A stretch of DNA of 16,946 bases from an uncultured Phycisphaerales bacterium (GCA_937879825.1 CALFMQ010000324.1:1-16946), one strand, 5' to 3'. Counted from the first letter of the stretch, positions 1 through 6,652 are shown. The notes: a model not told the origin generated them from the letters alone. Translations and numbers: made by a program.

Positions 1-43
1 TTTCTCGGTGCTCGCGAAGCTACGCGAGAGCAAGGAGTCGTAA
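1..43 (+). CDS. 3' end of an upstream gene (partial)
   Basis: The frame beginning at base 2 reads FSVLAKLRESKES and stops at TAA 41-43. The fragment is charged and helix-prone, as C-termini often are. Its last codons contain the AAGGAG (32-37) that serves as the ribosome binding site of the next gene, an arrangement typical of tightly packed co-transcribed genes. Only 13 codons are visible, so no family can be named. The competing frame (frame 1) is also open to the left edge and would instead extend the next gene upstream. Confidence 0.45.
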   Translation, partial: FSVLAKLRESKES

Positions 44-45
44 TC

Positions 46-489
46 GTGCGGTTCGCGCGGTTCGATCTACTTGGCCGGGTGCTGGAGGTGCGCGAGGGCG
101 ACTTCGGCGATCATCTTGTGCTCGTCGACGGGCGGGTCGTTTCGCACAAGTCGATGGGATTCTGGGTCGGCGGGTCGAGCCATTTCTTCGAACTCGCGTC
201 GGAGGAAGGCGAGAAGCTTCACATCGAGGTGCAGGTGCGGGGTTGGCGGTTTCGGTTCACGCCCGCATTCCTGCTCGCCGACGGCGCGGAACTGGCGGCG
301 CTGGAACTCGTGTCGCGACGGCACATGCAGAGGCGATGCCCGTACTGCGTGTACTCGCTGGTGGGGCTGACCGTTGAGAACAACGAAGTGAAATGCCCCG
401 AATGCGGCAGGCATTCATCGCTGGCGGTGCTGGGCTTGAAAAAGGGTGCCAAGATCGTGCCGCGTCATGCGCGGGATCTGGGCGCATAA
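46..489 (+). CDS. Small protein with C-terminal zinc ribbon, function unknown
   Basis: A 147-residue protein starting at GTG 46, chosen because AAGGAG at 32-37 lies 8 nt upstream. The frame is open further left, so a longer form cannot be excluded. The N-terminal two thirds looks like a beta-rich domain with no motif I recognise. Residues 98-120 form a CPYC-x15-CPEC pair (Cys 98, 101, 117, 120), a four-cysteine zinc ribbon of the sort planctomycetes often attach to small cytosolic proteins. No signal peptide or membrane segment is visible. Its TAA stop (487-489) overlaps the U-tract of the minus-strand sRNA terminator, so the two transcripts are convergent and partly antisense. The zinc ribbon is seen in the sequence. 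A role in nucleic-acid or protein binding would be a guess. Confidence 0.75.
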   Translation: MRFARFDLLGRVLEVREGDFGDHLVLVDGRVVSHKSMGFWVGGSSHFFELASEEGEKLHIEVQVRGWRFRFTPAFLLADGAELAALELVSRRHMQRRCPYCVYSLVGLTVENNEVKCPECGRHSSLAVLGLKKGAKIVPRHARDLGA

Positions 490-542
490 AAAGACCCACC
501 GTACCGGGGGAAGTACAGTGGGTAGGAGGGAAGAAACACGTC
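487..542 (-). ncRNA. Candidate short sRNA with anti-Shine-Dalgarno-like tail
   Basis: Read on the minus strand, a promoter at 577-549 is followed about 7 nt later by a predicted start near 542/541 and a terminator ending at 488, giving an RNA of about 55 nt. The 5' half is single-stranded and pyrimidine-rich, with CUUCCCUCCU at 533-524; CCUCCU is the same anti-Shine-Dalgarno core found at the 3' end of 16S rRNA. The 3' half is a terminator hairpin whose loop is UUCCCCCG. C-rich loops and tails of this sort occur in base-pairing sRNAs that block ribosome binding sites. No start codon with a usable reading frame lies in it. Promoter and terminator are seen in the sequence; transcription and targets are inferred. 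Confidence 0.6.
488..523 (-). terminator. Intrinsic terminator of the candidate sRNA
   Basis: Minus strand: ACCCAC-U-GUAC (523-513), loop UUCCCCCG (512-505), GUAC-G-GUGGGU (504-494), then C and five U (492-488). All 11 pairs form on the minus strand, with one U-G wobble (517/500). On the plus strand the same position is a C-A mismatch and there is no T-run after the hairpin. This strand asymmetry shows which transcript is terminated. Confidence 0.75.
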
Positions 543-548
543 GCTAGC

Positions 549-577
549 AGTATAGCACGCGGTCTCGGTCAGGTGAA
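549..577 (-). promoter_or_regulatory. Promoter of the candidate sRNA (TTCACC-17-TATACT, TGn)
   Basis: On the minus strand TTCACC (577-572, 4 of 6 matches to TTGACA) is separated by 17 nt from TATACT (554-549, 5 of 6 matches to TATAAT). The three bases before the -10 are TGC, making an extended -10. The predicted start is at 542/541. In this GC-rich window it is one of the two best sigma70-type promoters, and no protein-coding gene on the minus strand is placed to use it. Confidence 0.65.
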
Positions 578-614
578 AGCGCCGGGTGCAAAAAATCGTG
601 AAGATGGGGAGCCC

Positions 615-646
615 CGACCCCCGTGGCGGCGTCCAATCGGGGGTCG
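615..646. repeat. 9-bp perfect inverted repeat
   Basis: CGACCCCCG (615-623) and CGGGGGTCG (638-646) are perfect reverse complements around a 14-nt loop. The element lies between the divergent sRNA promoter and the start chosen for the CxxCH gene. No T-run follows on the plus strand. On the minus strand a T6 run occurs only 19 nt later (595-590), too far for a standard terminator. It could be a leader hairpin of the plus-strand gene or a DNA operator. Confidence 0.5.
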
Positions 647-715
647 ATGAGGTCGAATCGGGTGGCGGCATGTGCCGAGAACCGGCAGAATGACTCTTGT
701 GAAAGGGTGGGCCTC

Positions 716-2065
716 GTGGTGAATACCGGCCGGGAACACCAATCCGCTTGCACCGGGGCTCCAAGGGCTCGGATTGCGGTCTTGATCGGCACGCTGTTAT
801 TCGGACCCGGACAGGTGGCGACGCTGTTCGCACAAGACGGTGAACTGGCCGGTGACGAGCCGCTCGGGTATCCGCTCGATGCGTCCGGTCTTCCGATGGT
901 CCCCGAGGTGCGGCCGCCCGGGTTCGAGGCACGGGAGGGGGATCCGGTGGAGGTGTACTTCCGCGGGCGGGACCCGATGCGAGCGACCTTTCTGCGGCGG
1001 ACCGACGAGACGCTCACCGTGCGGATCGGTGGCGTGGAGACGACCTGGCCCGATCGGTCGATCGAGCGGGTTGTGGTGATGATCCCGGCTTCGGAACGTG
1101 CGGCGATGATGCGCGGACAGATCGATGATCGCGATCTGACGGCGCGGGTTCGGCTTGCGGAGTGGATGCGGGTCGAGGGGTTGTTTGACGAGTCGGCGGG
1201 CGAGTTGCGCGGTGTGCTTGAGCTCGAGCCGAGCCATGGTCGTGCTTCGCGGTTGCTGGGTGTGGTGGAGTCGTTGATTGCCGCTCGCGATGCGCTGCGG
1301 CAGCCGAGGGAAGAGCCGGAGCCCGTTGTTCGTCGCGATGTGCGCGCGCCGGTTGCGGCGCGGGAGAAGGTGCCCGTTTTGACGGATGATCAGATCAATC
1401 TCCTGCGCGTGTACGAGATCGATCTGACGAATCCGCCGGCGATTCACATCGGCCCCGAGACGGTCGATCGTTTGATGGACGCCTACAAGGAGAGCCCGTT
1501 CATCCCTTCGACGGAGCGCGGGCGGGAGGAGTTCCGGAAGCTGCCGGAATGGAAGATTCTGGACATCATGTTCCGGCTGCGTGCGCGGGAGTTGTACGGT
1601 GAGGTCCGCGTAGATGGCGATCCGGAGACCTTCGTTCGATTCCGCGATGATGTGCAGACGCGCTGGCTGGTGAACGCGTGTGCGCGGTGTCATTCGGGGA
1701 CCGACGCCGGCGCGTTCCGGCTTGTAAAGGACCGTGCGGGCGGGGCGGAAGCGGTGTACACGAACTTTCTGATTGTGAACGAGTTTGTGCTGAGCGATGG
1801 GCGGCCATTGGTGAACGAGGCGGATCCGGAGGCATCGGCGCTGTTCGAGATGGGGCTGCCCAGGACGGAAGCCGCGAGCGGGCATCCCGATGTGCGCGGG
1901 TGGCGTCCGGTGTTCCGGAACCGGCGGGATCGGGGATTCCGCGCCGGGATCGAGTGGGTGCGGTCGCTCTATCGCCCCCGGCCCGAGTATCCGATCGAGT
2001 ACGACCCGTCGGGTGGGGGGGAACCGGAGGGGGCCGAAGCGTCGAATGGTGGGGGCGGGCCCTGA
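716..2065 (+). CDS. Exported TPR-like protein with a CxxCH heme-type motif
   Basis: A 449-residue protein starting at GTG 716, chosen because AAAGGG (702-707) lies 8 nt upstream and this start gives a normal signal peptide; the frame is open back to ATG 623. Residues 18-40 are a basic segment, a hydrophobic core (IAVLIGTLLFGPGQVATLFA) and a likely cleavage before QDG, so the protein is probably exported. Residues about 133-190 resemble a tetratricopeptide helical pair. A Pro/Arg/Glu linker follows, then a domain holding CARCH (Cys322, Cys325, His326), the covalent heme-attachment motif of c-type cytochromes. Only one CxxCH is present and no obvious distal methionine ligand could be assigned. 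The Gly-rich tail ends in GGGGP. No family name can be given. Heme binding is inferred from the motif and export. Confidence 0.7.
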   Translation: MVNTGREHQSACTGAPRARIAVLIGTLLFGPGQVATLFAQDGELAGDEPLGYPLDASGLPMVPEVRPPGFEAREGDPVEVYFRGRDPMRATFLRRTDETLTVRIGGVETTWPDRSIERVVVMIPASERAAMMRGQIDDRDLTARVRLAEWMRVEGLFDESAGELRGVLELEPSHGRASRLLGVVESLIAARDALRQPREEPEPVVRRDVRAPVAAREKVPVLTDDQINLLRVYEIDLTNPPAIHIGPETVDRLMDAYKESPFIPSTERGREEFRKLPEWKILDIMFRLRARELYGEVRVDGDPETFVRFRDDVQTRWLVNACARCHSGTDAGAFRLVKDRAGGAEAVYTNFLIVNEFVLSDGRPLVNEADPEASALFEMGLPRTEAASGHPDVRGWRPVFRNRRDRGFRAGIEWVRSLYRPRPEYPIEYDPSGGGEPEGAEASNGGGGP

Positions 2066-2086
2066 GGCTGCGGCTCGCGGATGGGG

Positions 2087-2095
2087 TGATAGACT
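2087..2095 (+). promoter_or_regulatory. Possible extended -10 (TGATAGACT) upstream of the lipoprotein gene
   Basis: TGA immediately before TAGACT (2090-2095) makes a TGn-type extended -10 with 4 of 6 matches to TATAAT. No -35 resembling TTGACA lies 16-18 nt upstream. If real, it would give a leader of about 75 nt. Co-transcription with the preceding gene, which ends 112 nt before the lipoprotein start, is the alternative. Confidence 0.3.
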
Positions 2096-2177
2096 GCCCG
2101 GCCCGATTGTGCGTCGGACGCTATCGAGGGATGGCGGACGGCGGCGGCATCGGACAGCGATTTGATGGAGACCCGTA

Positions 2178-3584
2178 GTGAAGCACTTGCTGAGAGATCG
2201 CGTTAATCCACGGCGGCTGACCCGGACGGCGGGAGCCGGGTGGGTGGTGGCCGTGGTGACCTTGGGCGGGTGCGACGGCGGGTCTGACCATCTGGCGTCG
2301 GAGGTGGAACTCCTCCAGACGCGTCTCGAGGCGATGCACACGGCCGGCGGTGCGCCGGCGCCCGAGGGGCATCGGACGAGGGTGTACAACGAGATGATCG
2401 CCAAGGTTCAGGAGTTGTCGAAGGGCGCGACCGAAGCGCAGCAATCGACGCTCGCCCTGATCGGCGCGAACGCGAAGGCGGGACTGGCGGAGATCGAGAG
2501 CGACCATGTCCGCGCCAAGATCGCGGATGTGACCCGCGCCGGCTCGCTCGTGCGCTCGGCGCTGGACCTTTATACGACGCAACACGCGCTGGCGGACTCG
2601 ATGCTCGGGCGCTCGCCTTCGGAGGATTTGTCGAGTCTCGATGACCAGACGCTCTTGATTGAGACCAGAATGGCGCAGACCCGCAAGACTCTGGCGGGCG
2701 CTGAGCAGGAGCTCGCGGAGCTGGTCGGTGAAGCGGCGGCGTTGGAGGCGCAGGCGAAGGTCGAGCGTGACCACGCGGCGCGGCTCCGGGTTGAGTCGCT
2801 CGCGGAGGGGACCGGATCGCGTGCCGCGATGATCGAAGAGGCGAAGGATCACCTGATCGCGGCGGCGGAGTTTGAACGGCAGATGGCCGAGACTCAGATC
2901 GAGATCGATCGCGTGACACCGATCGCGGAGGGTGCGCAGGACGAGATCGCCCGTTTGCAGCGGCAGCTGGATCGAATCGCGATGTCGCGGACGACGATCC
3001 GCGAGATGGACCAGGAGTTGACGCGGCTTTCGGAGTCGGCTCGGAAGCAGGCGAACGAGGCGGGCACCGAGGTGGCGCGCCGGTTCGAGGCGCTGGTGGC
3101 GCTCGTCGATGAAGATCTGGTTTCGGCGTACGAGTCGGCGATGAGCAAGTACAACGGTGCGATCGGTGACGCGGGCCGGGCGCGCGACGCGAATGACCGG
3201 TCGATGCAGCAGCTGGTCTCGGGGTCGATCGCGGCGTCGATGGCGGCGCTGGCGCAGTCGCACGCCGAGGCGATGGGGCACCTGGCCGGGATCGTGCGCG
3301 AGATCGAGACGGTCAAGCCGTCTCTGGCGGGGCGTGATCGCTACACGCAAGCACGCGAGAAGTATGAGTCGCTCGCCAATGAGGCCTCGGGTGTGTTCAC
3401 GCAGAGCGCGCAGCGGGCCTCGGGGTCGTACCGCGGCGCCGGGAGCGGCGCTTCGCGAGAAGTGTTTACCTCGATCGCCGAGTTCTACGACGGCATTTCG
3501 TCCGATGGCGAGGAGTTGACCGAGCCAGACGATGCGATGAGCGAGCCGGCAGACGGAGTCGTGGAGCCGGCGCCCGATGCGTGA
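2178..3584 (+). CDS. Coiled-coil lipoprotein, function unknown
   Basis: A 468-residue protein with a GTG start at 2178 and GGAG at 2167-2170 (7 nt spacing). The N-terminus is basic up to about residue 17, then a hydrophobic stretch (GWVVAVVTL) ends in the lipobox-like LGGC with Cys32. It is therefore probably cleaved by signal peptidase II and lipid-anchored. The rest is almost wholly alpha-helical by composition, rich in Ala, Glu, Arg and Gln with heptad-like spacing, notably residues 36-52 and about 150-290, which suggests an extended coiled coil in the periplasm. The C-terminus is acidic (EELTEPDD onward), ending PAPDA. I recognise no enzymatic motif and no named family. It converges with the minus-strand gene ending at 3591, leaving six bases and no recognisable terminator between them. 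Confidence 0.75.
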   Translation: MKHLLRDRVNPRRLTRTAGAGWVVAVVTLGGCDGGSDHLASEVELLQTRLEAMHTAGGAPAPEGHRTRVYNEMIAKVQELSKGATEAQQSTLALIGANAKAGLAEIESDHVRAKIADVTRAGSLVRSALDLYTTQHALADSMLGRSPSEDLSSLDDQTLLIETRMAQTRKTLAGAEQELAELVGEAAALEAQAKVERDHAARLRVESLAEGTGSRAAMIEEAKDHLIAAAEFERQMAETQIEIDRVTPIAEGAQDEIARLQRQLDRIAMSRTTIREMDQELTRLSESARKQANEAGTEVARRFEALVALVDEDLVSAYESAMSKYNGAIGDAGRARDANDRSMQQLVSGSIAASMAALAQSHAEAMGHLAGIVREIETVKPSLAGRDRYTQAREKYESLANEASGVFTQSAQRASGSYRGAGSGASREVFTSIAEFYDGISSDGEELTEPDDAMSEPADGVVEPAPDA

Positions 3585-3590
3585 GGTCGG

Positions 3591-5081
3591 CTAGCGCGTC
3601 AGCCCTTTGTCCTGCCAGATTCGGAGCAGCCGCGCGGGGTCGATGGGTTCGGCGATGCGCCCCTCGGGGAGGCGTTGGCGGATGAGCTGGCCCGATGTGT
3701 CATAATCGGTGACGGCGTCGCGGGCGTTCTCGGTGTCGCGGCTGCGCGCTGACCATGTGCCGAGTTCGGTCTTCTTGAAGATGTCTCGTCGGAGCACGAC
3801 CTGATCCAGGCGGGAGTCGTAGGTGTAGAAGCCGAAGACGCCAGAGAGGTCGCGTGCGGCGACGAGGCGCGAGAGGAGCAGAAGTTCCACTTTGGAGATG
3901 TAGCCCTCGTCGGGCAGATTGAACTCCGTCACCGATGGGTCGCCGCCGGGAGCCAGGACGCTCGCGGTAAGGCGTGTGCCTTCGCGAACGACGGTCTGCT
4001 CGACGGTGGTTGTCTCGGGAGGTCGGCCATCGACGCCCTCGGCGGTCCGGATGACATTCTGGATGAACCACGTTTCGGCGTTGCGATCGAGGGAGAGGAA
4101 GTAGCGGGCGTCCATCTGGACGGTTGACCCGTCCGGCGAGACGAAAGCTGCGGTGATGAGCGCCACATAGCCGTACTCGCGCTCGGTGGGGGTGAAGTTG
4201 ACAGCGCGCTTGCGCGGGTTGAGTTCGCCGAGTTGTCCTTTGCGGATCTCGACGCGCTGCCAGGCGACTTCGGTGTCGTCCTCGGCGCGGCCGGTGGTTG
4301 ATGGCTCGTAGAGGCGCACGAAGACGGGCGAGAGGTCCTTGAGGACGGCGTCGATGTCGTCGTTTGAGATGGAGTCGAGGAGTTGGATGCCAGTGAGCAC
4401 GGCCGCGGCACGCTCGGCCTGAATGCTGGACATATCCGTGAAGGAAGCGGTCGCGAGGATGGTCTCGTAGGTCCGGCGGGTGCGGTCGAACGCCTCGTCG
4501 GGCGTGTCGAACTGGGCGATGACGAACTCGCCGGGCGCTGTGTGGAACACGGTGTATCCGGTGACGGGCTGCACGCCCTTCTTGGAGTTGAGGTGCCGGA
4601 AGCCCATGTAGACGCGGGCGGCGGGCGTGTTGTTGATGGAGATGTGGTCGGAGCGCTCGAAGGGCTGCGAGGTGACGACCACGGGCTTCTGCGTTTTGGG
4701 GTCGACGATCCGGAAGGCGTTGGGGGCGTTGGCCTCCGCCTTCTGGCGTTGTTCAATGATGGAGTCGAGGACCTCTTCGAGTGTGAGCGACTTGTTGGTT
4801 GAGCGCTGGTTGTAGATCTGGAGGAGCCATTCCGTGTCGCGCGGCTGGACGGTCAGGCGACCGGTGCCGACGGTGACGGCCTGGCTCGTGACGACCGAGT
4901 CTTCCGGGAGATAGATCGAGAGCCCGAGGGCGGGGGCGTCGTAGGGGGTGTCGGAGAGGGGGATCATGGCGGTCTGATCGGGGGCCGCCTCGGGCTGCGG
5001 CCGCGCGGTGGCCGGCTCCGGGCTCGGAATACCGATCATAATGCTAACAATCACGGCGGCGAGTACGAGTTGGGTCTTCAT
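3591..5081 (-). CDS. Exported protein of unknown family
   Basis: A 496-residue minus-strand protein whose ATG is at 5081-5079, with AGGA 7 nt upstream; it stops with TAG (3593-3591). The N-terminus MKTQLVLAAVIVSIMIGI is a clear signal-peptide core, followed by Ser/Pro and a probable cleavage after ATA (about residue 26). The mature part has no membrane segments and no cysteines that I noted. It contains a stretch (about residues 150-215) of beta/alpha character and ends with an IDPARLLRIWQDKGLTR tail that looks like a recurrent lineage-specific ending; I cannot name it. A secreted or periplasmic structural or processing role is possible but unsupported. It is divergent from rpsJ, and its leader carries a 9-bp inverted repeat. 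Confidence 0.75.
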   Translation of the reverse strand: MKTQLVLAAVIVSIMIGIPSPEPATARPQPEAAPDQTAMIPLSDTPYDAPALGLSIYLPEDSVVTSQAVTVGTGRLTVQPRDTEWLLQIYNQRSTNKSLTLEEVLDSIIEQRQKAEANAPNAFRIVDPKTQKPVVVTSQPFERSDHISINNTPAARVYMGFRHLNSKKGVQPVTGYTVFHTAPGEFVIAQFDTPDEAFDRTRRTYETILATASFTDMSSIQAERAAAVLTGIQLLDSISNDDIDAVLKDLSPVFVRLYEPSTTGRAEDDTEVAWQRVEIRKGQLGELNPRKRAVNFTPTEREYGYVALITAAFVSPDGSTVQMDARYFLSLDRNAETWFIQNVIRTAEGVDGRPPETTTVEQTVVREGTRLTASVLAPGGDPSVTEFNLPDEGYISKVELLLLSRLVAARDLSGVFGFYTYDSRLDQVVLRRDIFKKTELGTWSARSRDTENARDAVTDYDTSGQLIRQRLPEGRIAEPIDPARLLRIWQDKGLTR

Positions 5082-5094
5082 GGGTTGATCCTAT

Positions 5095-5128
5095 AACCGT
5101 CGAGTGTTCCGGGAGAGCATCGACGGTT
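5095..5128. repeat. Perfect 9-bp inverted repeat in the leader of the minus-strand gene
   Basis: AACCGTCGA (5095-5103) and TCGACGGTT (5120-5128) are exact reverse complements separated by 16 nt. The centres of the half sites are 25 bp apart. Read on the minus strand it would form a hairpin just before the AGGA and ATG of the exported-protein gene. As DNA it could equally be a two-site operator. No T-run follows on either strand, so a terminator is unlikely. Confidence 0.6.
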
Positions 5129-5213
5129 CAGCGAGGCGACTTGAGGCGAGCGATCGCCGAGGCGTCGGGCGGGGTGATGGGGGGTCCGGGAGGGGGCCGG
5201 AGAGGTGGTTGAG

Positions 5214-5241
5214 TTGACAGCGTTGTGAATCTGCGTATCCT
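5214..5241 (+). promoter_or_regulatory. Promoter of the S10-spc cluster (TTGACA-16-TATCCT)
   Basis: A perfect -35 TTGACA (5214-5219) is followed after 16 nt by TATCCT (5236-5241, 4 of 6 matches). The predicted start is near 5247-5250. It is the only perfect TTGACA I found on the plus strand in the intergenic DNA, and it sits at the boundary where the r-protein cluster begins. Confidence 0.75.
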
Positions 5242-5247
5242 CTGCGG

Positions 5248-5452
5248 CTCGCCCCATGGGATGGGGGCTTTGGTGGGCCTCTATCCCGCCCCGAGAAGGT
5301 TTGTACCGCGATCCTGCCGGAAGTTCCGGGAGCGTGTTGCGGCCCCCGGATGGAGCCGGGTGTTTGAGTGGTTTGTCGTCGGCGGGAGTTTCTCGCGGAC
5401 GGGAATGTGTTTCGGACTGGTTTGCAGGTTTCGCGTTGCGCAAGGGTCAAGC
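5248..5452 (+). promoter_or_regulatory. About 205-nt untranslated leader of rpsJ
   Basis: From the predicted start to the rpsJ ATG there is no convincing gene. The RNA would begin almost directly with a hairpin: CCCCAT (5252-5257), GGG, ATGGGG (5261-5266). A second short hairpin is CCCGG (5345-5349), loop ATGGAG, CCGGG (5356-5360). In E. coli the S10 leader of comparable length is the target of L4-mediated attenuation and translational control. Whether this leader does the same cannot be told from sequence alone. No T-run terminator lies inside it. Confidence 0.5.
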
Positions 5453-5761
5453 ATGAGCGGTGGCAAGATTCGAATCCGGATGGAAGCGTACGACCACCAG
5501 GCGTTGGACGCCTCGGCGCGCGAGATTGTCGAGCACGCCAAGCGCACGAGCGCGAAGGTTGCGGGTCCTGTTCCGCTGCCGACGCGCGTTGAGCGTTACA
5601 CCGTTCTCCGTTCGCCGTTCATCGACAAGAAGTCCCGCGAGCAGTTCGAGATCCGCACGCACAAACGAATCATTGACATCACGGAACCCAACGCGCGCAC
5701 GGTCGAGGCGCTGAATCGACTCGTCGTTCCCGCGGGTGTGTTCATCAAGATCAAGGCATAG
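5453..5761 (+). CDS. rpsJ: 30S ribosomal protein S10
   Basis: A 102-residue protein, the usual S10 length. The ATG at 5453 has AAGGG at 5442-5446, 6 nt away; the frame is open upstream but lacks S10-like sequence there. Family hallmarks are the N-terminal GKIRIRMEAYDHQALD, the central loop GPVPLPTRVERYTVLRSPFIDKKSREQFE, and residues 67-82 (IRTHKRIIDITEPNAR). S10 (NusE) sits in the 30S head and also partners NusB in transcription antitermination. It ends in TAG. It is the first gene of the cluster, with its own promoter and, unusually, an intrinsic-terminator-like hairpin 5 nt after its stop. Confidence 0.97.
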   Translation: MSGGKIRIRMEAYDHQALDASAREIVEHAKRTSAKVAGPVPLPTRVERYTVLRSPFIDKKSREQFEIRTHKRIIDITEPNARTVEALNRLVVPAGVFIKIKA

Positions 5762-5766
5762 CAAGG

Positions 5767-5797
5767 CCCGGGCGCTCGAAGGAGCGGCCGGGTTTTT
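5767..5797 (+). terminator. Intrinsic terminator or attenuator between rpsJ and rplC
   Basis: CCCGG-G-CGCTC (5767-5777), tetraloop GAAG, GAGCG-G-CCGGG (5782-5792), then TTTTT (5793-5797). The stem has ten GC-rich pairs with one central G-G mismatch and meets all criteria for rho-independent termination. Because the next gene begins only 121 nt later in the same direction and no strong promoter was found between them, partial readthrough or regulated attenuation is more likely than complete termination. Confidence 0.8.
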
Positions 5798-5841
5798 CGT
5801 TAGGACAACAAATGGTTCCTCTGCGGCGTCCCTGTGTGCGG

Positions 5842-5897
5842 GGCGGATGCACGAGCCGCCGGTGAATGCCCGGCCAATACCGACCGCGGACCCGCGG
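5842..5897 (+). promoter_or_regulatory. Structured leader segment ahead of rplC
   Basis: Three short stems lie here. GGCGG (5842-5846) can pair with CCGCC (5856-5860). GCCGG (5858-5862) can pair with CCGGC (5870-5874); the first two share bases 5858-5860 and are mutually exclusive. CCGCG (5884-5888) pairs with CGCGG (5893-5897) around a 4-nt loop, just before GAAAGG, the rplC ribosome binding site. I see no convincing -35/-10 pair. Chance GC-rich pairing is a real alternative. Confidence 0.35.
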
Positions 5898-5918
5898 GCG
5901 GCCCGAAAGGTTTGCGAG

Positions 5919-6608
5919 ATGGCGCTGAAACTTCTAGGCACGAAACTCGGCATGACACGCGTCTTTTCGGACGAGGGTGTCTCTATGCCCGTGACGGTGA
6001 TCGAGGTCGGGCCGTGCGTCGTGACGCAGATCAAGACCGTTGCGAAAGACGGGTATTCCGCGGTTCAGATCGGGTTCGATGATGTGAAGCCGCGCCGCTC
6101 GACGATGCCGATGATCGGTCACGACGGGAAGGCGGGGACCGGCCCCAAGCGTCACCACGTGGAGTTCCGCGTGGATGAGAAGGAGGCCGGGGAGTTCAAG
6201 CTCGGGCAGGCGTTAACGGTCGAGCAGTTCGCGAAGCACGCGTACGTCGATGTGTCGGGCACGAGCAAGGGCAAGGGCTTCCAGGGCACCATGAAGCGTC
6301 ACAACTTCAAGGGTCAGCCCGCGAGCCACGGCGTCGAACGCAAGCACCGCTCGCCGGGTTCGATCGGCGGTCACGCGACGAACCGCGGTACCGGCCCCAA
6401 GCCCAAGAAGGGCAAGCGCATGGCGGGCCACATGGGCGATGAGCGCGTCACGGTGCGTTCGCTCGGTGTGGTGCGCGTGGACGCGGAACGGAACTTGTTG
6501 TTGGTGAAGGGCTCGGTTCCCGGTGCGAACAAGTCGCTCGTGGAGATTCGGACCCCGACCCGTTTGTACAAGAGCAAGGGCGATCGTCAGAAGGAATCGA
6601 TGGCCTGA
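5919..6608 (+). CDS. rplC: 50S ribosomal protein L3
   Basis: A 229-residue L3, slightly longer than the E. coli protein. The ATG at 5919 was chosen because MALKLLGTKLGMTRVF is the canonical N-terminus and GAAAGG (5905-5910) is 8 nt upstream; the frame is open further left without L3 similarity. Residues 115-152 (TSKGKGFQGTMKRHNF and the following SHGVERKHRSPGSIG region) form the loop reaching the peptidyl-transferase area. Residues 168-200 (RMAGHMGDERVTVRSLGVVRVDAERNLLLVKG) are strongly conserved. The basic C-terminal tail RLYKSKGDRQKESMA is extended. L3 is an early 23S-binding assembly protein. Gaps on both sides are long for an S10 operon: 157 nt before, with a terminator-like hairpin, and 202 nt after. 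Confidence 0.97.
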   Translation: MALKLLGTKLGMTRVFSDEGVSMPVTVIEVGPCVVTQIKTVAKDGYSAVQIGFDDVKPRRSTMPMIGHDGKAGTGPKRHHVEFRVDEKEAGEFKLGQALTVEQFAKHAYVDVSGTSKGKGFQGTMKRHNFKGQPASHGVERKHRSPGSIGGHATNRGTGPKPKKGKRMAGHMGDERVTVRSLGVVRVDAERNLLLVKGSVPGANKSLVEIRTPTRLYKSKGDRQKESMA

Positions 6609-6652
6609 GTTTGAATGATTGAAGGATGGCAGCGGCGCCGAGTGAGCGTCGT

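Noticed and set aside
494..523. Terminator for the plus-strand zinc-ribbon gene
   Set aside because: On the plus strand the stem has a mismatch and is followed by AGGAGGG, not T's. The signal belongs to the minus strand.
590..595. T6 run on the minus strand as a terminator tail
   Set aside because: The nearest strong stem (615-646) ends 19 nt away, too far for intrinsic termination.
797..2404. A 535-codon minus-strand open frame opposite the CxxCH gene
   Set aside because: Its composition (Arg, Pro, His, Leu repeats) is that of an antisense shadow, with no motif or ribosome binding site. The plus-strand frame has a signal peptide and CxxCH.
2121..3350. A 409-codon minus-strand open frame opposite the lipoprotein gene
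   Set aside because: Arg/Leu-rich antisense shadow. The plus strand has a ribosome binding site, lipobox and coherent coiled coil.
5256..5456. A 66-codon upstream frame ending in ATGA overlap with rpsJ
   Set aside because: It has no ribosome binding site, begins inside a hairpin, and its composition is unlike the neighbours. The overlap with ATG is probably chance, though coupling cannot be fully excluded.
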